Of a stretch of DNA of 64,000 bases, positions 21,050 through 33,243 are shown piece by piece. The notes beneath the pieces were generated by a model, which was not told the DNA's origin, did not search any database, and saw only the letters and a program-made list of their open reading frames with translations. This DNA is from Fusarium oxysporum f. sp. lycopersici 4287. Its lineage: Eukaryota; Ascomycota; Sordariomycetes; Hypocreales; Nectriaceae. The position numbers were made by a program, and so were the translations under genes. The DNA lies in assembly GCF_000149955.1 (NCBI RefSeq), contig NC_030993.1, positions 658,068-722,067 on the forward strand. Reading direction: 5' to 3'. Numbering within the stretch: the first letter of the stretch is position 1; each line of letters begins with the position of its first letter.

Positions 21050-21630
21050 CGCATATGATCTGTCTAGAGGTACTCAGGCAAACTTGAGTCGGTTCGCTCA
21101 TACGGAATTTGACTTGATCAGTCGGGCATAGTCATACCACTCGTGAGTGAGAATGCTAAGATGAGTCTTTTGGTACTGGTGAGGGGAAAGGCAACGGAAG
21201 CCAGATTGCGATATGCAACAAACAAACAGGGACCGACATGAAGATGAAAAGAGCAATTTGCGGACCTGAACTCTCTTATCGATACCTACTGCAGGGGCCG
21301 TGCGCGCCGTCTGTCTTGGCTTTGCGCTTATTATTCCCCCGTGTAGGCATAACAAAACTCCGTTGATAAGCGACCTATGTACAAGGAAGAATGCGACTAA
21401 AAATAGATTCAAGAATGTCAAGCTTAAATAATAGAGTTTCTCGGAGGGTTTCACCTGGGGTATATAATTCAATCATCTCCGATAGGGTGTTTATCAGAAT
21501 GAAGCCTTGGCTGCAACCTTCATCCATTGCGACAACACTCTTTGCAAAGTTTTACTTCAAAATTGATCAACTTCTCCTATGTTGCACCTCCCCCAAGCTG
21601 CTTCACGATGAGAGTCATGCTGGTCGACTC
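21050..21630. other. Intergenic region upstream of the DEP6-like gene
   Basis: About 580 bases. Holds the DEP6 promoter and the 3' end of the next minus-strand gene. No other gene recognised. Confidence 0.45.
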
Positions 21631-22115
21631 TCAGTTGAACGAGAAATATCCGTTGACCTGATACAGCTGACCATTTGCCTCCCACGACCCGCTCAATTGC
21701 TTCGAGCCACCCTTGGGGCACTGGTTGATGATGTCCCTAGAAGAATTAGACAGGTCAAATGTAATATCGTGTTACATACTCAGTAGCGTCCTGGTCACAA
21801 TATTGATTAGCATAGCTCAGCAGTCAAAGCTGGAATACATACCCAGCAGTCCTTGAATCCTTTCTTGCCACCAGTGTTCTTGCGCTTGATCTCAACATTC
21901 AAGATAGTGTCTACACCAAGGCCTTTGACAGTATAAGATCCGGAGGTAGTGCAAGCCTCCTGGTAAGTACAACCGGAGTTACTGCACATTCGCTCGCGAG
22001 CATCCCAATAAGCTGTGATGAACTTTCCGACATCCTTGTTACCGTTGCCGAAGCAGTCTGCTGCCAGGGCCGAGGTGGCGAAGACAGTGAGGGCGTAGAG
22101 GTTGATGAGCTGCAT
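21631..22115 (-). CDS. Small secreted Cys-containing protein, effector-like
   Basis: Three exons (22115-21843, 21790-21780, 21736-21631) encode 129 aa. Residues 1-19 are a signal peptide (MQLINLYALTVFATSALAA). The mature part has six Cys (DCFGNG, RMCSNSGC, YQEAC, DCWDATE, INQCPKG) and no recognised domain. The middle exon is only 11 nt. It is supported because it restores the frame into INQCPKGGSKQLSGSW, which looks like a genuine secreted-protein C-terminus. A TATA-like TATAAAA lies about 85 bases upstream (22205-22199). It could act outside the cell, possibly on a host or competitor (inference). Confidence 0.7.
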
Positions 22116-22876
22116 TTTGTAGGAGTCGGTGGGATTTTGGTTTGGAGTTAAGTCTCGAGAAGCTTGAGTTGTTGTGAGATGATAGCATATTCAGATGGTT
22201 TTATAGTTGAGGACATATGGCAGGTCGGTGAAGGAACTTGATATGATTTTTACCAATACGAGTTTTCGCTTCTCGTGCGTGCATATCCAACGGTGCGTTT
22301 CTTCCGCACCATCCTTTTTGAGAATGATGCATTTTCGTTTGTCTCCGTCGACTGCTCTAGAATAGCTTAAGCGATGCCAGCTGAGATATCTCTTTGGCCA
22401 CTGTTGCCGTTCGGTCGGCCGCCTCGTGGATAGTCGCACCCTATTGGTTTTCTTTCACTGATCCCATTCGCTATCGGTATAGGTCCACTCTGACAAAGCA
22501 GTTATCCTTGCGAATGGACCCCAATCATAGGCCGTGTAAGCTGTTAGTAATGTTGTGCGTTGGGTTATCATGCATATGGCCACTGCTGAGCCTCACTCAT
22601 ACTTGAATATTTATCTGCACTGGTTATGCTGTCTGACTTTTCCTGTGGACCTTCATTATTCCCTGGTGAAAGTTCTGACTTGTTTAAAGTCTTTTCATTT
22701 TGCTTAAACCCGCAGGGAAACCTCGGATATCAGGGCATTCGACTTCTTTTCTATCGTCTAGGTTCCCTAGGTTGGCAGTGAGACAGCACGATGGCCATGA
22801 GAGGTAATTTATTAAGGAACCGCTGTTTCTGCGGGTTACAAAAGGGGTCTTCTATCACATCTCTAGGCGATTCGCT
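22116..22876. other. Intergenic region
   Basis: About 760 bases between the small secreted protein promoter and the 3' end of the mannosidase gene. Only short open frames without family features. Confidence 0.45.
22199..22205 (-). promoter_or_regulatory. TATA box of the small secreted protein gene
   Basis: TATAAAA on the minus strand, about 85 bases before the start codon at 22115. Confidence 0.45.
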
Positions 22877-24873
22877 CTATACGACATACGGCTTGTCATC
22901 CTTGAAGATCAACCCAGGCTTTCTCTCCGCCAAATCCAGAACCATCTCCGCAAAATAGCTATTCGCCCAAGCAAACCACGGTCGTGTAAAGACAGAAGAA
23001 TTGTAGATATTCACACTCTCATGAATCAGTCCCAGACCAGAAGTATTCTCCAAAATCATGTTAAGTCGCTCAGTAATCTCATCTTCATCATCTGTTCCAT
23101 AGATAGCTGAGACATGTGCCATAGGCCATGGATTAGTAGCGTTTGCGTGCGGTCCTCCAATTCCACTGAATGTCTTTCCAACGGCGTAGTATGGATTTGC
23201 TCGCGAGAACAGAGCAGACTTGGTTTTCTTGTATGTCGGATCGTCACGCTTGAGAAAGCCTAGGTACGGGAGGGAGACAAGACTCGGAACGTTGGCGTCA
23301 TCCATGATGTACTGACCGCCGTATCCATTAGTCTCATAAGCGAAAATACCATTCGAAGTGAGAGTATGGTTCCAGACTGCCTGTCGAATGATCTTGGCGT
23401 GACCACGTAGCGTTGCAGAAAGGCTCTTTTGACCTCCAACTTTATCCAATACGTCGGCAACGTTATCGAGCTCGACTGACATCATGGCGTTGTCCGAGGT
23501 GATGTAATTGAAGACGGACAAGTCGTCTGAGGGACGGTGACTGCACGCAACAAGACCATTAGCGAGCTTGGGCTCGCCGTTTCCGCTGTTGGGTACTGGC
23601 GGTGAGAGTGATCCTGCTTGGCCAGTCCAGTTGTAGTAGCTAACGTAGGACCAGTCTTCAGCCCAGGTGCTTTGAGATTGCTCATCGATGACTCGAAGGA
23701 TCTGCTTCATCGCAGATTTGACTGTCGATTATTAGTATAAATGTAAGAACATAAGGAGTCCATCAGCTCACAATTGTCGTTGATGAAAGAAGCATCTTTG
23801 GTATTATCATAGTATGATCGCACGATCTTGAGGAAGCCAGCCAGAGAGTCAAGTTCGTACTGAAAGTAGTTAGAAAACGGTATGGTAGCATGTCAGGGTG
23901 GTGGCATACCTTGCACTCGAATACTGTTTGGTTATCGACTCGTCTAAGAACCACTGGTGTTAGCCTGGCTATATGAAGAACATGGGGTTTTCGGTAGAAC
24001 ACACGGATTGACGGTTACAAGTGTAGCGTAGTCCTATTAATCGTGTTAGCAGAAATTGATACACAAGGTATTGCCAGATCAGCCGTGATATAACATCTCC
24101 TCGGGGTTCATACATTGACCGAAGGGCTCAAACCACTCTCGGGTGGAGGCTGGAAGGAACCTTGACACCTTTAGTTACGTCACGGTCACTCAGTGGTCGA
24201 ATAGAATGGCACATACCACAATAAGGGTATTCGGAGATGTATCTCGCCTCGGTGTTGATGATAGCCTTGACGAGGGCCTTCAAGTTCTTATCCTGGGGAA
24301 GTAGCTTATACAAATGGGCAAACTGGTTGCCCGTGTCGCGTAGCCATTGGGCACTTCAATTCCTTGTTAGTGAATATCTGTGAAACGAAGACTTTTGCGT
24401 ACGTGATGTCCTATGTATTTCATTAGCCAACGTTCTCTTGATAAAACTACAGAGACTTACACCAGTCACAATGAAAGCTAGATTCTTCTTGGGATCGAAA
24501 TACTTGACCGTCGTGTCGAGCGTCGATGGGAAGGTGTTCTCAAAGAGACGCGCCAGATCGGGGTTCTTGACGCGTTTCTTGATGTCGCTAATGACTTTCT
24601 ATCATCAAGTCAGCTATGCACGATCCAATCTCAAGGCCATCGTGAACGTACCTCAACGGCAGGGCTCTTGAAAGTCCTGCATTCTTCACTCGGTCTCATA
24701 AACGGCAGCTTCAACTTGCCCGAAGAAAGCGGCTTGTGCGGTTTCTGCGAATAGTCGACATAATCAGGACATGAACTTGGCGTGCGACTCTGCGGCTTGT
24801 AATCCTTCCAAGTCGCTGCATCAGCACCTTGCAAAAGAGCTAGCACACCAGTCACAGCGCTGAGGAATTTCAT
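22877..24873 (-). CDS. Glycoside hydrolase family 125, exo-alpha-1,6-mannosidase, secreted
   Basis: A metal-independent alpha-mannosidase acting on fungal-type alpha-1,6-mannose chains. A signal peptide (MKFLSAVTGVLALLQGADA) is followed by the family landmarks RPSEECRTF, the TFPSTLDTT-type segment, AQWLRDTGNQFAHLY (WLRD motif), FQPPPESGL, VFECKYELDSLAGFL, SHRPSDDLSVFNY and WPMAHVSAIY, ending in WFAWANSYFAEMVLDLAE. Several short introns interrupt the 5' half (first at 24650 downward); the long last exon is 23710-22877. Junctions I checked all kept frame. It diverges from the alpha/beta-hydrolase gene over about 670 bases. Likely a wall or glycoprotein mannan-trimming enzyme. Confidence 0.85.
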
Positions 24874-25543
24874 CGTTGCACTGTTCTTGACCAAATCAAG
24901 ATGAAAAAAAAGGACAATCTCATTTTATCTATGGCAACCAAGGAAGCTTTAAAGTTTATACTCATCTCCGACGGGCCCGGAAGTCTATGCAGATCTTGTT
25001 CGGTATTGGCTTAAAATGCGGGGGAAAGTTGCACTCGAATCTGATTCTATGTAACGTTGAGACGTTGTCGGGCCTTTTGTAAACTATGAATATCGTGACG
25101 TAGTTCGCTTGATTTTTGGTTGAGTCTTGTGAAGCTATCGTGATTGGCGCGCTTAATAAAGGAGCACTTCTTGGTTATGAATCTCACTGCCGAGTGCCCA
25201 AGCCACGTATTTACAACGACATTCAACTTCTTGAAAATCTGTGAATTGAGGTAAAGCTTGACTTATGGTGAGAAATTATTATAATCTTGAAATGTCATGA
25301 TTTTATAAGGATTCGCACTTCTCGCCGATTTATGTGGATGCTTCGGCACTCACTTATACCGAGTTCGGCGAAGTTGAGGGGTTCGGCGACAACTTTGGAC
25401 CCGTGGGCATCATGCGACGACTTCTTCCTCGGCATTTCCCACGATAGCTTCAAAAACTCAAAATTGCCAATATCTTGCTTGAGGTTTTAGCAAAAGTTGT
25501 TTCAATACCCTATATCATATGGGATCATCAACCACATATCATC
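24874..25543. promoter_or_regulatory. Divergent promoter between GH125 and alpha/beta-hydrolase genes
   Basis: 670 AT-rich bases between two start codons. No gene or distinctive site was recognised. Confidence 0.4.
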
Positions 25544-26654
25544 ATGGCTGACTTTACTCAATACGGACATGCAACAGCAGAATGGCTCGCCGTCACGGAT
25601 AGCAGGCCGCCCATTCCAGGCCATCTGGACCTGAAGGAGATGCAGCGCCTTACGAACATGTACCGAGAACAGCTTGCCCAGAGCGAGATGGAGAAGCTTA
25701 AAGACTACCCTATTCTCATGAAAGATTATACAGTCACTTCAAGAGATGGCTTTCCTCTCGAGGTTCGAACCTACAGACCAGCTTCAGCCGAAGAAGGCGC
25801 TCGTCTTCCTATCTACATCCATCTCCACGGCGGCGGGTATGTCTTTGGAAACATTCCCTCCGAAGATGCTATCTGCACTCGTATCGCAGTCATGACAAAC
25901 GTCACAGTCGTCAACCTGAACTATCGTCATGCTCCAGACTATGCTTATCCCACAGCATGGGAAGACACCGTCGACGCATTTCACTGGGTTCATGACCACA
26001 TCGATGAACTTCTCGGAGTTCCTAGCCAAGTCGTAGTTGGCGGAATCTCAGCTGGTGCCCAACTAGCAGCCTCCTTGACGCTTCGACAAAACATCGCTCC
26101 CGATGCTCTTTCACGACCGAAGCTCGCTGGTCAGGTTTTGATGATTCCTGCTCTGGTCCACCCTGATTGCTACGCACCTATCATGGAGCAGATGAAGGAA
26201 CCTTCTTTGTCTTCATATGTTCAGAACGCGGAAGCTCCGATGATCAACAAGGCAGCGCTCGACAAGTTTACTGGGCTGTTGAAGGTTCAGAACCCGGATC
26301 CAAAGGATGTTCGATTGAATATTGGCCTTGCGACTGTTGAGCAGCTCAAGAACATGCCGCCTTCGACGCTGGGTATTTGTGGCTTGGATCCTTTGAGAGA
26401 TGAAGCTCTCTTTTATGGACAGAAACTTGTTGAAGCAGGGTAAGTTTCGAGTATCACTATACAAGAATCAATCTGACGAGTTTGACAGAGTTCCCACGGA
26501 TGTCCATGTTTTTAATGGTCTGCCGCACGGCTTCCGACGCTTTGGAGATCAATTAGCTGAGAGTAAGAGATGGGACAAGGTTATGGAGGATGGAATCAAG
26601 TGGGCACTCTCGAAGCCCGAGCCTTCTGGGAAGTTTGAGATCAAGCTTGAGTAG
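25544..26654 (+). CDS. Alpha/beta-hydrolase, HSL-type esterase/lipase
   Basis: Two exons (25544-26439, 26489-26654) encode 353 aa. The HSL/GDXG-family signature is present: oxyanion-hole HLHGGGYVFG, the nucleophile elbow GISAG, Asp in LDPLRDEALFYG and His in GLPHGFRRFG. The intron falls just after the Asp region and splicing keeps frame (KLVEAG to VPTDVHVF). No signal peptide, so the enzyme is probably cytosolic. Substrate unknown; related fungal enzymes cleave carboxylic esters. The start at 25544 was chosen over an upstream in-frame start because the family begins near here. Confidence 0.85.
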
Positions 26655-26859
26655 AGCGGTCCGAGTCAAGTGAATTTTTAGGATATATGCGTGAATAAGA
26701 TATCATACTGAATATACATAGAACTAGACAATGTTTGTCTATCTGTACCAAATATGCGTCTTCATATTCGGTCTATTATAGCAGGGTATTAACCAAGTCC
26801 GATATCCCGTCCTTCATCTAGCCTCCATCCCATGAATATTATCGTCTCTCACCCATGGT

Positions 26860-27464
26860 CTATTGAAAGGTTCGACCATGCTCCGTGACAGCGTTCTGGT
26901 TATCTACCATGATATAATCAAAACCAACAATCATCCTCATAGAAGAATGATCAATGAAATTGTTTTCGTCAGGCGTAATCACATCTCTATAGAATGGGTC
27001 GGATCCCATAGCCTGGAAGGTCTCCATAGTCGGTACCCAAAACTCCGCAGCGCCATCGAACTCGAGCACGGGAGCTGCGCCAGGGACGCGAAGAAGGTCT
27101 CGAAGCTCAGGGGTAGAGTGGTACTACGGAACAAGTTAGCTTATGTAACTAGTTTAAGCTTTGGGTTGCTCACCTGTGAGTACTTGTAAACCCCAAATCG
27201 CAAGTGAAAGTCTCCGGCAGTCTTGGTATGGTTGTTGGCCCAGTACGCGTTGAACTGTTCAGGGGTGATGCCTTCCTTTCGATTGTAGAAGAGTTTGATG
27301 TGAAATACACGTTCGAGATTCTTGGTACATGTTGGCTTATAGGTGAAGGGGCAGCATTCGGCGGAGGTAGCTGGCTCAGGAGCAGAAACTGCCCGAGGTT
27401 GTGGGATACTCGTTGCAGCCGCCGTCAGAGGAAGGAGAGACAACAAGAAACTTGAGACTTTCAT
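26860..27464 (-). CDS. Secreted EthD-domain protein
   Basis: Two exons (27464-27174, 27123-26860) encode 184 aa. A signal peptide (MKVSSFLLSLLPLTAAATS) is followed by a Pro/Ala linker with a CC pair. The EthD dimeric alpha/beta-barrel region then contains LFYNRKEGITPEQFNAYWANNH, YHSTPELR, FDGAAEFWV and DPFYRDVITPDENNFID. The intron (27173-27124) splices in phase 0. EthD proteins act in ring-compound oxidation or as small dimeric oxygenases or dehydratases; the reaction here is unknown. It ends about 200 bases from the convergent esterase gene. An upstream in-frame start at 27548 exists but would hide the signal peptide. Confidence 0.75.
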
Positions 27465-28342
27465 CTTGAATAACAATAGTATTACTGAAAAAGCTTTGTA
27501 AAGGCTCGAAATGGTTGGGATAATAAGCTTGAGACGTCTTCTCTTCATGCATTATATAACTCTCCTCCAAGTCTTGGCACTTCCCATAACGTGGCCTCAA
27601 CATCGACAATCTTGTCCATATCCCTGAACCTGCCTTCTTCTTTCGGAAGACCTTCTTCCAAATACCACAACTTTTTCAAATTCTGCAGGATCATCAGCAC
27701 TAAAGATCATCATCTCGTGAGTTGTCGCGCAGCGAAAAGCGAGACAGCGAGAGCGAATAGGAAGACGCGGCGTAAGCAGAGAAGCCACATTGGGCATGAT
27801 CCGCAACGGACTTTTGCATAATATGACTTGTGAGATAAGATTATTAAGATTCGGGAGCCGAATTTCTTCGGGCGGATTTATTCGTATTTGAAATAATATG
27901 TAGTGCTTGTTACGATAAGGTGGTCTTGGCGGGACATGATGCATGAGAGGAGACGTAAGAGACAGAATCCAGATTGTGGCAAGATTTGTTTGTCACACAA
28001 GATTTGGGATATGCTGTTACCAAAAAGTATAGTGTGGCGGGCATGGGTTCGTGTTTGAGGCTGTCGGGAGAGTGGCCGTCCAGTACGATGACGTTAGACG
28101 GTAGAAACGAGATACATCTTATGCAGCAAGACATTAGCGCCAAGTGGCCCAATGCACTAGATTTCGTATTTCGTCTTCATCTCATCATTTCTTAAACAGC
28201 CTTTCCGCCATCTACCTTGAAGAAATAAATCTCAAAAGGGTACCCAAACAATCATATCCCCATCACGTACCGCTCCTGTATCACCACCGACGTAATAGTT
28301 TTGTAGATACATCAAACTCATCGAGTTCCACTGAAATGACAG
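27465..28342. other. Intergenic region with a doubtful short open frame
   Basis: About 880 bases. A minus-strand frame of 115 codons (27944-27597) contains a segment MMIFSADDPAEFEKVVVFG that looks protein-like, but I could not place it in a family. No other features. Confidence 0.35.
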
Positions 28343-30117
28343 TTAGACTGCAGTAAACGCAGGACCTCTTCGTCTAGGTTCCTTACTTTCAAAGTTATCC
28401 CTAGCATGACCCGAGTTTACAACAACGTGCGGTGCAACATCTGCCATAGTCTCATCTGTCCCTTCAAGATCCTGCTCCAAGGCGACATGATCTCTGATCT
28501 TGAGGAAAATAACAGGAGATGCGATGATTAATGACGCAGCTAAGAGTACCCAGTTGCTGATGAATTGCGCTTGAAATGATACTTTTCTTGCGTCCAGGCT
28601 ATTTGATATGGCTGCACCGGCTGATTGAATGCCTTTATAGAAGCCGATGTAGTTTGCGCAACGACGACCTGAGTTTGAGAGAGCGCCCATGAACCTTATC
28701 CTATTAGTCGCCATCGGAAGAATTTCAATAGTGGACTTACCAATAAACAGTAGCTTGCCAAGCTGTATCATAAAATCCATAGAAGATATAAAGGAACATG
28801 GGCCCAGCATACCCGTCGTCCCTCCAATCCGTGTCAAAGTCCTCAGCCTTTGACATCTCCCGGGTATATGTTCTCTGATGAACATAACCGCCTCCCCAAA
28901 CAACAAAGGTCATAACAAAGAGAACAACCAGTGCAATCTTGGCTCGTACAGATCGACGAACATATTCCAAGTCCAAAAGGTACCCCCATATCGCCGCGGC
29001 TGCAATCTGCGCCAGCCAGTACAAGAGGCTATTCAGCGCCTTGGTCCTCGTTGAGAAGTATGCACCGTTGACGACATTTTGTTGATACACATAGAACCAG
29101 TTGGATGAGAAAAACATAGGAAACAAGAATATGACAAAAGGTTCATAGCGAATAGTCTCATACAAGCCGTAGAACTCGCTTTGCCAAGTCGGGTTCTTCA
29201 TCAGAATAACATATGATCCGTCCTTTCGAATGATATCATTTGCGTTGCAGAGAAGGAGGGCTAATGCGGCTCCGAAGAACATCAGGACGATGAACCCGAT
29301 GTATGTGCCGTCGCTAACATCTTCATTGTTTTCAGTGTTGATGTTGCCACCCAAGGGAATCTGCAAAGTTTGTTAGCTTCCATCGAAGATGGCATGCCAC
29401 TTCTTGAGAGAGGGGAAAGATGAGAGGAAATAAGGCTAGGAAATGACATACAAGGCTTCCGATGACGGCTCCCATGTTGAAGATTCCCCAGAACCAAGCA
29501 AAGTAATGACCCTTTTGATGTTCATGAGGGTACGAGATCATGATGGTTCCTTGAGCGGTCCAAAGCATTGCCGCGCATACACCAAGAAGTACGCCTGCAA
29601 CGATGTTGAAAGCTCGGACGTCGTTTTCGTAGTGCGTATAGATCAGAATGCTAATGGTGTAGATGCCATAGCCAATACCACCAAAAGCTAGCGTCAGTTT
29701 TACCCCGAGCCTGTTGACGAAAGTGCCTCCAAAGAAGCCGACGACGGCAAAGGTACTGTATAAGGCGGTATTCTGCGATTTTTACTTAGTAAACAATGTT
29801 TCCAGTCAGTGATGGCTACTCACCATGTCATTCACAAGCTTCGTATCCTTCAGTCCCCCTCCGCCCATCCCATTAAGCGCATTAAACATACCAGGACACA
29901 TGAAGCATACAAAAGCAACCATACCCAATTGGATCTTCGGCGACGCATACCAAGGCAACGTGAACCCGAAAATACGATACTGACGATACTTGTAGCCCCG
30001 TGGAACATCAACAACACCAGTTGAGTAGTTGTATAACGCATCACGCTCTCGATACGTAACAGCCTCTGGGTTGTTCACCGGGGCAGATTGCCCTGCAGCG
30101 GGAGTGTTGAGAGACAT
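28343..30117 (-). CDS. UNC93-like / DUF895 major facilitator membrane protein
   Basis: Four exons (30117-29824, 29772-29452, 29360-28741, 28694-28343) encode 528 aa with phases that all match. The protein has a polar N-terminus with RYRQ-type basic stretch, then about 11-12 hydrophobic helices. UNC93-like landmarks are present: CFMCPGMFNALNGMGGGG, NTALYSTFAVVGFFGG, AAMLWTAQGTIMISYP and GHYFAWFWGIFNMGAVIGSL. The C-terminus is polar and basic. Fungal members are uncharacterised transporters or channel regulators, often under nutrient control. It was probably not part of a cluster with its neighbours. Confidence 0.85.
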
Positions 30118-31350
30118 GGTAGGGACTGTAGATTAACTGAGACATACGGGGAGCGAGATAAGGGCAGAATTGGGTGGTTTATGAACTCGTAAGCTTTATG
30201 GCGAATAGCTGACGTGGCGGAGCACGACGGGAGCTGGTGGTACAGCTTATCGGCAGCTCGTGTTACTTCATACCGAAAGTCTTTGTGAAGGAGTGATAGG
30301 CTTGCAGAATGGCTTGTCAGCTAAGGTAGGCTCTGCGGCTGAGCGAATATTGATAGTTCAGAAGGTCAACTATAAAAAGAGAATTCATTAATTTATGGTG
30401 TGCAGCTGCCAGATATGGCAGTATTTTTAGAACCATTCAAACCCTCCCCAAGTCTAAGCTTAATCTGAGGCCAAAGGGGCATTAACATAGCCCCCAAGGA
30501 AGCCACGCAAGATACGCACACTGCGGGAAAAGGTCTTCGGATCCTGAGCTGATGCGGCTGAACTATTGGATCATGGATATATGGCTGACTGCATATCGAT
30601 AGCCAACTATCGAGAGCTCTGATGAAAGAGGCTCCTTGCAGCGAATAAAATGTTTCAGTGGTGTTACACCACTTTCTCACGCGAGACATTTCAGCGAAGT
30701 TGCATGGCCCCCAACTTCGCAAGGGAGACTTGGTGAAATACCGGTAGGGCTGGCTACGCTGGCTTGCGGGGTCGATGGCGGTGCTGTGAGACTGATTGCC
30801 AATCCGTAAAATTCCAAGTTAGGCATCATATTATTACATTAAATGTTATCTGAGGGTGAAAGAGCTTCCAAGGTTGTAAATAAAATTGTTCTTTTGCTTA
30901 AGTCGTTTCTTGGAAATTATGTAACCATAACGAGTTTGGTGTTATCACGTGATGTGATTAGCTTGCCTCTCCCCAGACTGGAGGCGCATGAGAAACATCT
31001 GGCCACCGACATCCATTATCGAGGGTGATAAGTCGTTTGGCACGAAGCGCCTGCCCTTCAGCCATACTCTCACCTATCTCTCATCGGACCCGAAAATGTT
31101 ACCACTTGGGCTTGGTGTGTCTTTTCGAGATGGATGGATCCTTTCAAGAGTCAACCCTAACCTTGACAGGGGGGGCGAGGCAAGGTGCGCGATGCAAGCA
31201 TCAGCTATCAGGTCTTTTAACTCAAAATAACACTTTCCAAAAAGGCACTTCAGGCAGATTCACCGCTACACATACAGTTGCCAAAGACACTTCAGGAGCA
31301 CCCACCATCTTGATGAAAGTCTAGCTCTCTGCAACTATCTCAACAAGACG
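30118..31350. other. Intergenic region
   Basis: About 1.2 kb between divergent genes. Short open frames only; no family features, no repeats noticed. Confidence 0.45.
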
Positions 31351-32098
31351 ATGAGCGCCGAGTCAGCCGCCAGAGCCATCACTGCCGGTTGCTTGGACAG
31401 ATATCCAGAAGGAGTTGCGTATGGGGGTTCGAGGCGGCGTAATGAACTTTGGGAGCTTCTTGCATCTACTCTCCTGCGCTTTGAAGACGATTGCGACATG
31501 ATAGTTGATCTACTCGTCGCGATTCAAACGCTGCCATCAATGAATAGTAATCCCTGGTGGGTGACGGGTCCACAGCCCAGCGACTCGTTGTGTGAACTAC
31601 CTTCATTTCACAATGTCTGGCAATCCTGCTATGAATCGCTTCGTTGTCAATGTCACGAGGGTGAAGATGAATGTTTCTCGGTAGACAAGAATTACTACAG
31701 AAGAGCAGGAAAGGCAGAAGCAAAGATGTATCTCCGCGGGATTCCAGGAATAACGGAGTTTATGGGATACAAAACGATCAACCTTATTTTGTGTACAGAA
31801 CGAAGACCTCGAGTTCGTCATCCATGAGATTCACGGTTGGTTGCAGACTGCAGGATCGAAACTGGCAGAAACGCTGGATTCGAACAAGATCAAGTTCTTT
31901 GAGAGAGAGGTGAGAGGTCGGCCTGGTAAGTATTATGACGTTTCAGTCACCATGTTTGAGCACTGGCAACATTGGAAGAAGTCGTTTTTGGAGATCAGTT
32001 TTGATGAGCACCTTTTATCTTCTGAGGGAAGGGGGTTGGCAAGGGAATGTCATGATATCATGAAAGCACAGAACATCAAGTTGCCATTTTTTCTCTAG
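31351..32098 (+). CDS. Hypothetical protein resembling DUF3632, with an uncertain splice or frameshift
   Basis: The first part (31351-31827) reads SAARAITAGCLDRYPEG and then RRNELWELLASTLLRFEDDCDMIVDLLVAIQTLP, like fungal DUF3632 proteins. The frame closes at 31827, while a second protein-like stretch (about 31802-32098; EDLEFVIHEIHGWLQTAG and FEREVRGRPGKYYDVSV) continues in another frame. I could not find a GT-AG intron that joins the two in phase, so either there is a non-obvious intron or the gene is broken. Function unknown; intracellular, no signal peptide. Confidence 0.45.
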
Positions 32099-32376
32099 CC
32101 AATTAACATATACAGTCAAGCCGGAATATGAAGTTAGAAACACTCTCCGTGGACACATTGAAAGCAGGCGAACCAAACCGATCAAACGACCAAGGTCCCG
32201 TAACATTCGTCAAAACGCTAGAAATTGAAAGTATTTGATACCAATAATGGGAAATGATGTCTTCGTATTGCAGCATCTCACAACGCGTTCAACCACGGGG
32301 GTAAGAAAGGCAGTAAATGCCTGACATATATTGTCAATAATTAAACAAAGTACACTGAGCTAGGTCCGCTCTTTAG

Positions 32377-33243
32377 TTAGAGGTTGGGCATCTCAGCAAC
32401 GCAAGAGTTCTCAAGGCAGGTACACTCAAAAGTCTCGCAGCTGTATCCATCAATGTCGGTCTTCTCGTCACAGTCTTGGTTAACATCGCAGTAGTGCGCG
32501 CCCTCGGGAACAGGGCTGGCAAGAGCACGACGACGAGCAGGAGGCTGAGTAGTGACGGCGTCCTCGTCAGCTTGAGTGGTGGTGGCAGCCTCCTCAGGTG
32601 CAGCGGTAGTGGTGTTCTCCTCGGCGGCGGCAGTAGTAGTAGCCTCAGCAGCAGTGGTGGTTTCCTCGTCGACAGCTGCGGTGGTTGTAGGTTCAGCAGT
32701 GGTGGTGTCGGTGAGACGCTCGCAGTTGCGGTTGATGCAGCCGCAGCGGAAGGCGTCGCAGAGCTGAATAAAAGCAGCGCAGTCGTCGCTGGTGACGCAG
32801 GGAAAGAGGTCAGCGGGGACAAAAGCAGAGGTAGTAGCGAGTTCAGAAGTGGTTGTGTCGGTGGCGGTCAGAGTGATGAAGGTGGTCACGTCGGTGGTGA
32901 TATCGATACCAGAGGTGGTGAGGGCGGTTGTAGTGGCGAAAGATGTCTCAGCGGTGGTGGTGTCAGAGACAATCGCAACGGTCGTGGTCTCAGATCCGGT
33001 CTCTACAGTAGTAGTCTCGGACCCAGACTCAACGCTCGTGGTCGTCTCAGCGCCAGTCTCGACACTCGTGGCGGTGGTACCAACAACAGTCTGCGTGGCT
33101 GAAGTCTCAGATGCAGTCTTAGCTGTAGTGCTACCAGACGAAACAACCGCACTGGTCTGCGAGCTAGGACGGCAAAGACCAGCGTTAACACCGGAGATAG
33201 AAAGAGCGGCAACAAGGCCGGCAGCGAAGTTGGGGAACATCAT
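32377..33243 (-). CDS. Secreted Thr-rich mucin-like protein with two Cys-rich modules
   Basis: Single exon, 288 aa. A signal peptide (about residues 1-21, ending at GVNAG) is followed by a long Thr/Ser/Glu region, likely heavily O-glycosylated. Then come a first Cys module (FPCVTSDDCAAFIQLCD, FRCGCINRNC), a second Thr/Ala/Glu linker, and a second Cys module with similar spacing (HYCDVNQDCDEKT, YSCETFECTCLENSCV). The two Cys modules look like diverged copies of one unit. No GPI signal is evident at the C-terminus. Probably an extracellular or wall-associated protein. Confidence 0.75.
   Translation of the reverse strand: MMFPNFAAGLVAALSISGVNAGLCRPSSQTSAVVSSGSTTAKTASETSATQTVVGTTATSVETGAETTTSVESGSETTTVETGSETTTVAIVSDTTTAETSFATTTALTTSGIDITTDVTTFITLTATDTTTSELATTSAFVPADLFPCVTSDDCAAFIQLCDAFRCGCINRNCERLTDTTTAEPTTTAAVDEETTTAAEATTTAAAEENTTTAAPEEAATTTQADEDAVTTQPPARRRALASPVPEGAHYCDVNQDCDEKTDIDGYSCETFECTCLENSCVAEMPNL

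Noticed and set aside
27597..27944. 115-codon minus-strand open frame
   Set aside because: One segment looks protein-like, but there is no start context, family match or splice support. Left as doubtful within the intergenic entry.
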